From Falsiroseomonas sp051433195 (lineage in GTDB: Bacteria; Pseudomonadota; Alphaproteobacteria; Acetobacterales; Acetobacteraceae), in assembly GCF_051433195.1 (NCBI RefSeq), contig NZ_JBHMFT010000009.1, forward strand, positions 62,001-126,000: a stretch of 64,000 bases of DNA, read 5' to 3'. The position numbers and the translations under genes are program-made. Numbering within the stretch: the stretch's first letter is position 1; each line of letters begins with the position of its first letter. Positions 37,084 through 44,680 of this stretch are shown here, piece after piece. Under the pieces are notes generated by a model. It was given only the letters and a program-made list of their open reading frames with translations, was not told where the DNA came from and did no database searches.

Positions 37084-38301
37084 ATGCTCGCCGAATCCCT
37101 GCTCCGGTCCGAACCGCGGTCGCGCACCAACCCATATGGCGCGCCGGTGGAGCCCACCGCGCCGCTGGCCTCCGCCACGCGCCGGCGCCTGGTCGGCGGC
37201 ATGAGCGCGATGCTCGCCCTGCTGCCGGCGGGCAGTGCCGCCCGCAACCCGCAGCCGGCCGCGCCCAGCGTGCCGATGCGCGCGGTGCAGGATTCGGGCT
37301 CCGAATGGCGCGCCTTCCAGGCCCGCTTCGTCACCGCGGAGGGGCGCGTGGTCGATACCGGCAATGCCGGCATCTCGCACAGCGAGGGCCAGGGCTACGG
37401 CATGCTGTTCGCGGAATCCTTCGGCGACCGCCAGGCCTTCGAGCGCATCCATCGCTGGACCCGCACCCGGCTGCGCCGCACCGATGGCCTGCATGCCTGG
37501 CGCTTCATCCCCACCGCCGCCACCCCTGTGGCGGACCGCAACAACGCCACCGACGGCGACCTCTACATCGCCTGGGCGCTGCTGCGCGCCGCCGATCGCT
37601 GGCAGGTGCCGGCCTGGCGGCGGGAGGCACAGGCGATGGCGCAGGTGATCCTGCGCGAGCTGGTGGTGGAGGTGGATGGCCGCACCGTGCTGCTGCCGGG
37701 TGCCTTCGGCTTCGAACATGCCGACCGCGTGGTGACCAACCCGTCCTACTACGCCTTCCCCGCACTGCGTGCCCTGGCCCGTGCCATGCCGGATCGCGCC
37801 TGGGGACGCCTGATCGACGACGGGGTCGAGATGCTGCGCGGCATGCGCTACGGCCGCTGGGGCCTGCCGGCCGACTGGGTGGAGATCGGCCGTGGCCGCC
37901 AGGCCGGCATCGTGCAGCCCGCCGCCGGCTGGCCGGCCCGCTTTTCCTTCGACGCGGTGCGGGTGCCGCTGCACCTGGCCTGGGCGGGGATGACCTCGGA
38001 ACCGGCGCTCCGCGCCGCCACCCGGTTCTGGAACGACCCCAACATGGCCGCGCGCCCGGCCTGGACGGACCTGCGCAACGGCCAGCTTTCCCCCTACATC
38101 GCGCCCGCCGGCATCGAGGCGGTGGCGGAGGTGATCACCGCCGCGGAGGTCAACGGCCGGGTGGCACGCCCGCTGCCCGGCATCGCCCGCAGCCCGGACT
38201 ACTACTCCGCCGCCCTGTCCCTGCTGTCCCGCATCGCGCAGCAGGAAAACCCGCGCAACGCGATGGCCGGCGTCGCCGACCCGCACGCGGCGCCGGCGTG
38301 A
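37084..38301 (+). CDS. Glycoside hydrolase family 8 endoglucanase (BcsZ-like)
   Basis: 405-aa GH8 enzyme that cuts beta-1,4-glucan. A signal-anchor-like segment is at residues 34-55 (RRRLVGGMSAMLALLPAGSAA). Catalytic acid Glu101 lies in ISHSEGQGYGMLFAESFGD. Further GH8 blocks: NNATDGDLYIAWALLRAADRW with the conserved Asp, NPSYYAFPALRALA, WGLPADWVEIG, and FSFDAVRVPLHLAWAG. BcsZ normally sits in a bcsABCZ cellulose operon; no bcsA, B or C is nearby, so it may act on another beta-glucan or trim cellulose made elsewhere. ATG 37084 gives the expected N-terminus. The preceding receiver/pseudokinase gene is co-oriented and could regulate the same polymer. Confidence 0.9.
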   Translation: MLAESLLRSEPRSRTNPYGAPVEPTAPLASATRRRLVGGMSAMLALLPAGSAARNPQPAAPSVPMRAVQDSGSEWRAFQARFVTAEGRVVDTGNAGISHSEGQGYGMLFAESFGDRQAFERIHRWTRTRLRRTDGLHAWRFIPTAATPVADRNNATDGDLYIAWALLRAADRWQVPAWRREAQAMAQVILRELVVEVDGRTVLLPGAFGFEHADRVVTNPSYYAFPALRALARAMPDRAWGRLIDDGVEMLRGMRYGRWGLPADWVEIGRGRQAGIVQPAAGWPARFSFDAVRVPLHLAWAGMTSEPALRAATRFWNDPNMAARPAWTDLRNGQLSPYIAPAGIEAVAEVITAAEVNGRVARPLPGIARSPDYYSAALSLLSRIAQQENPRNAMAGVADPHAAPA

Positions 38302-38323
38302 TCAACAAGGGGCGTGAGGTGCC

Positions 38324-40057
38324 TCAGTAGATATCCGGCTCCGGCGTGGGCGCCCCCGCCTCCAGGAAGCGCAGGTCGCAGCCCTCATCCGCCTGGCTGA
38401 CCTGGTCCAGGTGCAGCGCGGTCCAGCCGCGGGCGTAGCGGGTCGCCGGCTTCACCCAGGCGTCGCGGCGCCGTTCCATCTCCGCCGGTTCCACCAGCAG
38501 GTCCAGCGTCCGGTTCGGCACGTCGAGCCTAATCAGGTCGCCATCCCGCACCAGCGCCAGCGGCCCGCCGACATGGCTCTCGGGCGCCACATGCAGCACG
38601 CAGGTGCCGTAGCTGGTGCCGGACATCCGCGCATCCGACAGCCGCACCATGTCCCGCACCCCCTGCTTCAGCAGCTTCTGCGGAATCGGCATCATGCCCC
38701 ATTCCGGCATGCCCGGGCCGCCCTGCGGGCCGGAGGAGCGCAGCACCAGCACGCTGTCGGCCGTCACCTCCAGATCCGGGTCGTCCAGGCGCTTCTTGAG
38801 GTCCGCATAGGTGTCGAACACCACCGCCGGCCCGGTATGGACCAGCAGCCTGGGGTCGGCCGCGCTGGTCTTGATGACGGCACCGCGCGGCGCCAGCGAA
38901 CCCTTCAGCACCGCGAGCCCGCCTTCGGCCTGCAACGGGCGGTCCAGCGGGCGGATGATCTCCTCGTTGAAAACATCCGCATCCGCGATGTCCTCGCCCA
39001 GCGTCGCGCCGGATACCGTCCTCGCGGACAGGTCCAGGTGCGGCGACAGCCGGTTCAGGAAGGCGCGCGAACCGCCGGCGAAGAAGAAATCCGCCATCAG
39101 GTAGGTATCGCCATTCGGCCGCAGGTTGGCGATCAGCGGCACCCGGCGGCTGATCGCGTCGAATCGCTCGAGGTCCAGCTCCAGCCCGGCGCGGCGCGCC
39201 ATGGCGATGATGTGGACGATGGCATTGGTGGACCCGCCGAAGGCCATGGTCGCCGCCACGGCATTGTCGATGCTGCCCTGGGTGAGCAGCGCGGCCGGGG
39301 TCTGGTCGGTCCACACCATCTCGACGATGCGCTTGCCCGATTCGGTCGCCATCCGGGGATGCGCGCTGTCCGCGGCGGGGATGGAACTCGCACCCGGCAG
39401 GGTCAGGCCCATCGCCTCCACGGCCAGCATCATGGTGGCGGCGGTGCCGGCGGTCATGCAGGTGCCGAAGGACCGGGCCATGCCGCCCTCCATGTCCTTC
39501 CACTGCGCCTGGCTGATCGTGCCCGCCCGCAGCTCCGCGTGGTACTTCCAGGCATCCGAGCCCGACCCCAGCGATTTTCCGCGCCAGTTGCCGCTGTTCA
39601 TCGGCCCGGCGGGGACGAAAATGAAGGGCAGGCCTGCGGACAGCGCGCCCATCACCAGGCCGGGCGGGGTCTTGTCGCAGCCACCCAGCAGCACCAGCCC
39701 GTCGCAGGGCTGGCTGCGGGCGAGTTCTTCCGTCTCCATCGCCAGCAGGTTGCGGTACAGCATGCTGGTCGGCTTCATGTACTGCTCGGTCACCGGATGC
39801 GCCGGCAGTTCCACCGGGAAGCCGCCGGCCTGCCAGACGCCGCGCTTCACCTCCTCCGCCCGGGTGCGGAAGTGGAAATGGCAGGGGCTGAGCTCCGACC
39901 AGGTGTTGACGATGCCAATCACCGGCTTGCCGCGGAAATCGCTTTCGGAAAAGCCCATCTGCAACATGCGGGACCGGTGCCCGAAGGCACGCAGATCCTC
40001 GGCGCCGAACCAGCGATGGCTGCGCAGGTCTTCCGGCTTCCGGCGAGTGTCGGCCAT
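38324..40057 (-). CDS. IlvD/Edd family dehydratase, probably sugar-acid (arabonate-type)
   Basis: 577-aa Fe-S dehydratase. Cluster cysteines Cys59 (ELSPCHFH), Cys127 (LLGGCDKTPPG) and Cys200 (SFGTCMTAGTAATM) are all present. The Mg/substrate segment GLTLPGASSIPAADSAH, MAFGGSTNAIVHI and LSDARMSGTSYGTCVLHVAPE follow. The size and the VNTWSELSPCHFHFRTRAEEVKRGVWQAGG opening match the L-arabonate/other sugar-acid dehydratases rather than biosynthetic IlvD (which opens around NxCN). ATG at complement 40057 follows GGAAGGA. Convergent with GH8. Predicted product is a 2-keto-3-deoxy sugar acid. Confidence 0.9.
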   Translation of the reverse strand: MADTRRKPEDLRSHRWFGAEDLRAFGHRSRMLQMGFSESDFRGKPVIGIVNTWSELSPCHFHFRTRAEEVKRGVWQAGGFPVELPAHPVTEQYMKPTSMLYRNLLAMETEELARSQPCDGLVLLGGCDKTPPGLVMGALSAGLPFIFVPAGPMNSGNWRGKSLGSGSDAWKYHAELRAGTISQAQWKDMEGGMARSFGTCMTAGTAATMMLAVEAMGLTLPGASSIPAADSAHPRMATESGKRIVEMVWTDQTPAALLTQGSIDNAVAATMAFGGSTNAIVHIIAMARRAGLELDLERFDAISRRVPLIANLRPNGDTYLMADFFFAGGSRAFLNRLSPHLDLSARTVSGATLGEDIADADVFNEEIIRPLDRPLQAEGGLAVLKGSLAPRGAVIKTSAADPRLLVHTGPAVVFDTYADLKKRLDDPDLEVTADSVLVLRSSGPQGGPGMPEWGMMPIPQKLLKQGVRDMVRLSDARMSGTSYGTCVLHVAPESHVGGPLALVRDGDLIRLDVPNRTLDLLVEPAEMERRRDAWVKPATRYARGWTALHLDQVSQADEGCDLRFLEAGAPTPEPDIY

Positions 40058-40210
40058 GGCCGCGTTCCTTCCCATTGAGGCGCCCAGCCTGCCATCGGCC
40101 GGGCAGCCCGACCACCCCGGCGGCCGCCCGGCGGGGTGGCGCCTTGACCCGGACGGCGCCGCCCCACAGGCTGATCCGCAACGAAACCCGGCCCCTCCCG
40201 GCCCGGAGAC

Positions 40211-41491
40211 ATGATGGCCCTGCTGCTGCCCCGCCGCCCGTTGCGCGCCCTGTTCATCCACCAGAACTTTCCCGGCCAGTGGGCCCACCTGGCGCCGGCG
40301 CTGGCGCAGCGCGCGGGTGTGAAGGTCTGGGCGATCGGCGAGAAGCCCGGCCATGCCGCCCCCGGCGTCGAATACCTGTCCTATGGCGCGCCGAAGGGCG
40401 CCGGGGAGGCGACGCACCGCTACCTCCGCTCGCTGGAGGCTGCGACGCGGCGTGGGCAGCATCTGGCGAACCGGCTGGTCCAGCTGCGCGACAAGGGCAT
40501 GCGGCCGGACATCATCGTCTGCCACCCCGGCTGGGGCGAGGGCCTGTTCCTGAAGGACGTCTTCCCGCAGGCGCGGACGTTGTTCTACTGGGAGTTCTAC
40601 TACAATTCCGTGGGCCAGGACCTCGGCTTCGATCCCTCGCAGGCGGTCGGCCTCGACGATGCCGCGCGCATCCGGATGCTGAACGCGACGCAGCTCGTCT
40701 CGCTGCAAGCCGCCGACTGGGGCCTCAGCCCGACCCGCTGGCAATGGAGCCGCTACCCGGACTGGGCGCGCCGCCGCATCACCTGCCTGCACGAGGGGGT
40801 GGACACCCAGCGCTGCGTGCCGGACCCGCATTCCGTCTTCACCACCCCGCAGGGCCGCCGCTTCGACCGTGGCGATGAAGTGATCTCCTACGTCGCGCGC
40901 AACCTGGAGCCCTATCGCGGCTTTCCCACGATGATGCGCGCCCTGCCGCGGCTGCAACGCGAGCGCCCGAACCTGCACACCGTCATCGTCGGCGGCGACG
41001 ACGTCTCCTACGGCAAGAAGCCGGAGGGCGCGGAGAACTGGAAGGCGAAGCTGCTGGCCGAACTCGGCACCGAACTGGACCCGTCCCGCATCCACTTCAC
41101 CGGCCGCGTGCCGCATGACGAGCTGCACAACCTGTTCCGGATCACCCGGGCGCACATCTACCTGACCTATCCCTTCGTGCTGTCCTGGTCGATGCTGGAG
41201 GCGATGGCCTGTGGCGCCCTCGTCATCGGCTCCGACACCGCGCCAGTGACGGAGGTGATCGAGCACGGCCGCAACGGCCTGCTGGTGCCGTTCTTCGAAC
41301 CGGATGCCCTGGCACGCCAGGTGCTGGCGGTGCTGGCCGACCCCGGCGGCCATGCCGCCCTGGCAGCGACGGCGCGCGCCGACATCATCGCCCGCTACGA
41401 CCTTCGCACCCGATGCCTGCCGCGCCAGCTCGACCTGGTGGAGAAGCTGGCGGCAGGCGGGGAGCCGGAGGCGGAGCCGCTCGCGGTCTAG
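40211..41491 (+). CDS. Glycosyltransferase family 4 protein
   Basis: 426-aa retaining GT-B enzyme. The N-terminal domain begins RALFIHQNFPGQWAHLAPALAQ. In the C-terminal domain, EVISYVARNLEPYRGFPTMMRALP, HTVIVGGDDVSYGKKP, IHFTGRVPHDELHNLFRITRAHIYLTYPFVLSWSMLEAMACGALVIGSDTAPVTEVIEHGRNGLLVPFFEPDAL shows the GT4 E-x7-E region that binds the nucleotide sugar. ATG 40211 or 40214; CGGAG upstream fits the second slightly better. It lies upstream of the rhamnose-precursor genes on the same strand, 70 bp from rfbC, so it may use a deoxysugar or act in the same glycan. Confidence 0.88.
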   Translation: MMALLLPRRPLRALFIHQNFPGQWAHLAPALAQRAGVKVWAIGEKPGHAAPGVEYLSYGAPKGAGEATHRYLRSLEAATRRGQHLANRLVQLRDKGMRPDIIVCHPGWGEGLFLKDVFPQARTLFYWEFYYNSVGQDLGFDPSQAVGLDDAARIRMLNATQLVSLQAADWGLSPTRWQWSRYPDWARRRITCLHEGVDTQRCVPDPHSVFTTPQGRRFDRGDEVISYVARNLEPYRGFPTMMRALPRLQRERPNLHTVIVGGDDVSYGKKPEGAENWKAKLLAELGTELDPSRIHFTGRVPHDELHNLFRITRAHIYLTYPFVLSWSMLEAMACGALVIGSDTAPVTEVIEHGRNGLLVPFFEPDALARQVLAVLADPGGHAALAATARADIIARYDLRTRCLPRQLDLVEKLAAGGEPEAEPLAV

Positions 41492-41561
41492 TGCACTTTG
41501 CCCGGGCCCCGGCCTGCACTAAGGAAGCCCGCACTGCGCCATCGCCCTCGGAGAACACTGC

Positions 41562-42158
41562 ATGCCGGATCGGGTCGCCCCGTTCCCCACCCGACGCGCC
41601 GGAAACGTCGAGTCCCAGTCCCTGCCGATCGAGGGCCCGCTGCTGGTCTCCGTGCGGCGCTTCGCCGATGCCCGCGGCGCCTTCGTCGAGACCTATTCGC
41701 GCCGCGACTTCGCTTCGGTCGGCATTCCGGATGAATTCGTGCAGGATAATCAATCCGTCTCCGTTCATGTCGGCACCGTACGCGGCCTGCATTTCCAGAC
41801 GCCCCCGCACGCCCAGGGCAAGCTCGTGCGCGTCCTGCGCGGGCGCATCCTCGACGTCGCGGTCGATCTGCGCCGCGCCTCGCCGACCTTCGGCCAGCAT
41901 GTCGCGGCCGAACTGTCCGGCGAGAACGGGCTGATGCTCTGGGTGCCGCCGGGCTTCGCGCATGGATTCATCACGCGGGAGCCGGAGACCGAGGTCGCCT
42001 ACAAGGTCACCGCCCTCTACGCGCCGGAGTGCGACCGGTCACTGGCCTGGGACGACCCGGCGCTCGGCATCGACTGGGGCTTCGACCCGGCCGCCGCGAC
42101 GCTGTCCGACAAGGACCGACGCGCGCCGCGCCTCGCCGATCTCGGGCCGGCCTTCTGA
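41562..42158 (+). CDS. rfbC: dTDP-4-dehydrorhamnose 3,5-epimerase
   Basis: 198-aa cupin-fold epimerase. Core sequence: FADARGAFVETYSRRDFASVGIPDEFVQDNQSVSVHVGTVRGLHFQTPPHAQGKLVRVLRGRILDVAVDLR with the catalytic His in GLHFQ, then LWVPPGFAHGFITREPETEVAYKVTALY with the Asp/Tyr pair region. The length (198) includes a short N-terminal extension compared with the usual 180-185. Its stop overlaps the rfbD start as TGATG. Gene order rfbC-rfbD-rfbA. Confidence 0.95.
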   Translation: MPDRVAPFPTRRAGNVESQSLPIEGPLLVSVRRFADARGAFVETYSRRDFASVGIPDEFVQDNQSVSVHVGTVRGLHFQTPPHAQGKLVRVLRGRILDVAVDLRRASPTFGQHVAAELSGENGLMLWVPPGFAHGFITREPETEVAYKVTALYAPECDRSLAWDDPALGIDWGFDPAAATLSDKDRRAPRLADLGPAF

Positions 42159-43042
42159 TGCGCGTCCTGGTCGCGGGCCGCGAGGGCCAGGTGGCGCGGG
42201 CGCTGGTGCGCCGGCTCGCGGGACATGAGGTCACGGCACTGGAACCGCCGGAGCTGGATTTGACGGACGATGCCTCCGTCGCCGCTGCCATGAAGGCGGC
42301 GCGCCCGGACCTCGTCGTCAACGCCGCCGCCTACACCGCGGTCGACCGCGCCGAGGACCAGGAGGCGCTGGCCTTCGCGGTGAACTGCGCCGGCGCCGCG
42401 CGGCTGGCCGCCGCCGCCGCCGCCCACGGCGCGCCCTTCGTGCATTTCTCCACCGACTACGTCTTCGACGGCCGCAAGGGCGCGCCCTACCTGGAAACGG
42501 ACAGCCCCTCCCCGCTCGGCGTCTATGGCCGCAGCAAGGAGGAAGGCGAGCGTGCGGTGCTGGCCGCAAATCCGCGCAGCGTGGTGCTGCGGACCGCCTG
42601 GGTGTGCAGCCCGGACGGCGCGAACTTCGTGAAGACCATGCTGCGCCTGGCGGCGGAGCGCGACGAGCTGCGCGTGGTCGCCGACCAGCACGGCGCGCCG
42701 ACCTTCGCCGCCGACCTGGCCGAGGCGGTGGCCCACATGGCGCCGCGGCTGCTGGCGGCACCGGCGGGCGATGCCGCCCATGGCCTGTTCCACTTGACCG
42801 GCGCGCCGCACACCACCTGGCACGGCTTCGCCGAGGCGATCGTGGCCGAGGCGGCGCGGCGCGGCCACAAGCGGCCCCGCGTCACCGCCATCACCACCGC
42901 GGATTTCCCGACCCGCGCCGTGCGTCCGCCCGATGGCCGTCTGGACTGCAGCCGCATCGGCGCCGTGCATGGCATCGCCCCGGCGGATTGGCGGCAATCC
43001 TTGGCCACCTGCCTCGACACGCTGGTCGGGCCGGCGTCTTGA
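42158..43042 (+). CDS. rfbD: dTDP-4-dehydrorhamnose reductase
   Basis: 294-aa short-chain dehydrogenase/reductase making dTDP-L-rhamnose. N-terminal MRVLVAGREGQVARALVRRL nucleotide motif, VVNAAAYTAVDRAEDQ, FSTDYVFDGRKGAPYLETDSPSPLGVYGRSKEEGE with the catalytic Y-x-x-x-K, and VVADQHGAPTFAADLAEAV are all typical. Starts in the rfbC stop (TGATG); 28 bp to rfbA. Confidence 0.95.
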   Translation: MRVLVAGREGQVARALVRRLAGHEVTALEPPELDLTDDASVAAAMKAARPDLVVNAAAYTAVDRAEDQEALAFAVNCAGAARLAAAAAAHGAPFVHFSTDYVFDGRKGAPYLETDSPSPLGVYGRSKEEGERAVLAANPRSVVLRTAWVCSPDGANFVKTMLRLAAERDELRVVADQHGAPTFAADLAEAVAHMAPRLLAAPAGDAAHGLFHLTGAPHTTWHGFAEAIVAEAARRGHKRPRVTAITTADFPTRAVRPPDGRLDCSRIGAVHGIAPADWRQSLATCLDTLVGPAS

Positions 43043-43070
43043 TATCCCCACACGATCTGGAGACTACGGC

Positions 43071-43952
43071 ATGAAGGGCATCGTCCTGGCGGGCGGCTCG
43101 GGCACGCGGCTGCATCCGGCGACCCTCGCCGTCTCGAAGCAGCTGCTGCCGGTGTTCGACAAGCCGATGGTCTACTACCCGCTGTCGGTGCTGATGCTGG
43201 CCGGCATCCGCGAGATCATGATCATCTCGACGCCGCACGACCTGCCGCTGTTCCGCCGCCTGCTGGGCGATGGCGAACGCTGGGGCCTGAAGCTGGAATA
43301 TGCCGAGCAGGACAAGCCGCGCGGCATCGCCCATGCCTTCGTCCTGGCCGATGAATTCCTCGGGGGCGAGCCCTGCGCGCTGGTGCTCGGCGACAATCTG
43401 TTCCACGGGCACGACCTGGAGGAACGGATGAAGGAGGCGCAGGCCAACGCCACCGGAAGCGGCGCCACCGTCTTCGCCTACCGCGTCGCCGACCCGCACC
43501 GCTACGGCGTGGTGGAGTTCGACGGCCAGAGCCGCGCGCTGACCATCGAGGAGAAGCCGACCCTGCCGCGCTCCGACTGGGCGGTGACCGGGCTCTATTT
43601 CTACGACGGCCGCGCCGCGGCGCTGTCCAAGGCGCTGGAACCCTCGCCGCGTGGCGAGCTGGAGATCACCGACCTCAACCGGGTCTACCTGGACGAGGGC
43701 TCGCTGCGGGTGGTCCGGCTCGGGCGCGGCTATGCCTGGCTGGATACCGGCACGCATGACAGCCTGCTGGAGGCCGGTGAATTCGTCCGCGCCATCGAAA
43801 AGCGCACCGGGCAGAAGGTCGCAGCGCCGGAGGAAATCGCCTGGCGGATGGGCTTCATCGATGGCGACCAGCTCCGCGCCCTCGCCGCGCCGCTGCGCAA
43901 CAGCGGCTACGGCACCTACCTCGAAGGCCTGCTGACGCGCGAAGACCCCTGA
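43071..43952 (+). CDS. rfbA: Glucose-1-phosphate thymidylyltransferase
   Basis: 293-aa nucleotidyltransferase. Opens MKGIVLAGGSGTRLHPATLAVSKQLLPVFDKPMVYYPLS; then ALVLGDNLFHGHDL, the VVEFDGQSRALTIEEKPTLPRSDWAVTGLYFYD stretch, and AWLDTGTHDSLLEAGEFV. All match RmlA. ATG 43071 follows CTGGAGACTACGGC. The 4,6-dehydratase rfbB, needed between RfbA and RfbC, is not in the window. Followed by a strong terminator. Confidence 0.96.
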   Translation: MKGIVLAGGSGTRLHPATLAVSKQLLPVFDKPMVYYPLSVLMLAGIREIMIISTPHDLPLFRRLLGDGERWGLKLEYAEQDKPRGIAHAFVLADEFLGGEPCALVLGDNLFHGHDLEERMKEAQANATGSGATVFAYRVADPHRYGVVEFDGQSRALTIEEKPTLPRSDWAVTGLYFYDGRAAALSKALEPSPRGELEITDLNRVYLDEGSLRVVRLGRGYAWLDTGTHDSLLEAGEFVRAIEKRTGQKVAAPEEIAWRMGFIDGDQLRALAAPLRNSGYGTYLEGLLTREDP

Positions 43953-43964
43953 TCGCGCGACTTG

Positions 43965-43995
43965 CGCCCGGCGCGATTTGAGCCGGGCGTTTTTT
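43965..43995 (+). terminator. Rho-independent terminator of rfbCDA
   Basis: Perfect 8-bp stem CGCCCGGC / GCCGGGCG with a 9-nt loop (GCGATTTGA) and a run of six T, starting 12 bp after the rfbA stop. The clearest intrinsic terminator in the window. Confidence 0.92.
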
Positions 43996-44053
43996 ACACT
44001 AACCTTCGCGGCGTGATCCGCCGCACCTCCCCGGCCCGTTCCGGCCCCCGCGC

Positions 44054-44680
44054 ATGAACGCGGCCCTTGATCCGCGCGCGGTGCAGGTGATCCGCGGCTG
44101 CGTCGAGGCGATTGCCCCGGGGGAGATTTCCGGCTGGGCCTTCGAGCCGGGCGAGGCACGTCACCGCGTCCTGGTGGAACTGCGCCTGGACGGCGGCATC
44201 CTCGCCGTCGCGCCGGCCGACCGCCCGCGCGGCGACCTGATGCAGGCCGGCATCGGCGATGGCGCCCACGGCTTCCGCTTCGCTCTGCAACCGGCCTGGG
44301 CCGCGCGCCTGCCCGACCTCCAGGTGGTTGCCCGCGCCGCGTCCGGCGGCGCCGTGCTGCTGCAACCGCTACGACGCGCCGAGCCGCCGCATCCGCAGGT
44401 CGTCCAGGCCATCAACCAGCTCGTGCAGGGCCAGCGGGCGCTGGAGGCGCGGCTTCAGGCGGTGGTCCCCGCCGAGGTCGAGGCGGCCCCCGATACCGAA
44501 CAGCGGCTGGCAGTCCTGGAAGCCTGGATGGCGCGGCTGGACGACCGCCTCGCCCGGTTGCCAGCCCCGCCCCCGGCGGCGCCGCGCGGGCCGGATGCCT
44601 GGCAGGTGGCGCTGGGAACGCTGCTGGCGCTGGTCAGCCTCGGCGCGCTGATCGGCTTCGCGCTGCTGCTGGCACTGTGA
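44054..44680 (+). CDS. GWA-domain protein with C-terminal membrane anchor
   Basis: 208-aa protein. Residues about 10-95 form a small beta domain, VIRGCVEAIAPGEISGWAFEPGEARHRVLVELRLDGG ... RGDLMQAGIGDGAHGFRFAL. This domain is common at the ends of alphaproteobacterial glycosyltransferases and secreted glycan proteins. A helical part follows (VVQAINQLVQGQRALEARLQAVV and LAVLEAWMARLDDRLARL, likely coiled coil). The C-terminus is one hydrophobic helix (WQVALGTLLALVSLGALIGFALLLAL). No enzyme motif is seen. Its stop overlaps the first ABC exporter gene (TGATG), so it probably belongs to that secretion operon, perhaps as a tail-anchored accessory factor. Confidence 0.65.
   Translation: MNAALDPRAVQVIRGCVEAIAPGEISGWAFEPGEARHRVLVELRLDGGILAVAPADRPRGDLMQAGIGDGAHGFRFALQPAWAARLPDLQVVARAASGGAVLLQPLRRAEPPHPQVVQAINQLVQGQRALEARLQAVVPAEVEAAPDTEQRLAVLEAWMARLDDRLARLPAPPPAAPRGPDAWQVALGTLLALVSLGALIGFALLLAL

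Noticed and set aside
38324..41353. Apparent 1009-aa fusion of a His/Ala-rich N-terminus with the IlvD-type dehydratase
   Set aside because: The N-terminal 430 residues are the antisense of the glycosyltransferase at 40211-41491. The dehydratase has its own ATG and RBS at 40057.
41497..41530. Direct repeat TGCACT about 26 bp apart ahead of rfbC
   Set aside because: Only six bases, with no matching promoter elements; likely chance.
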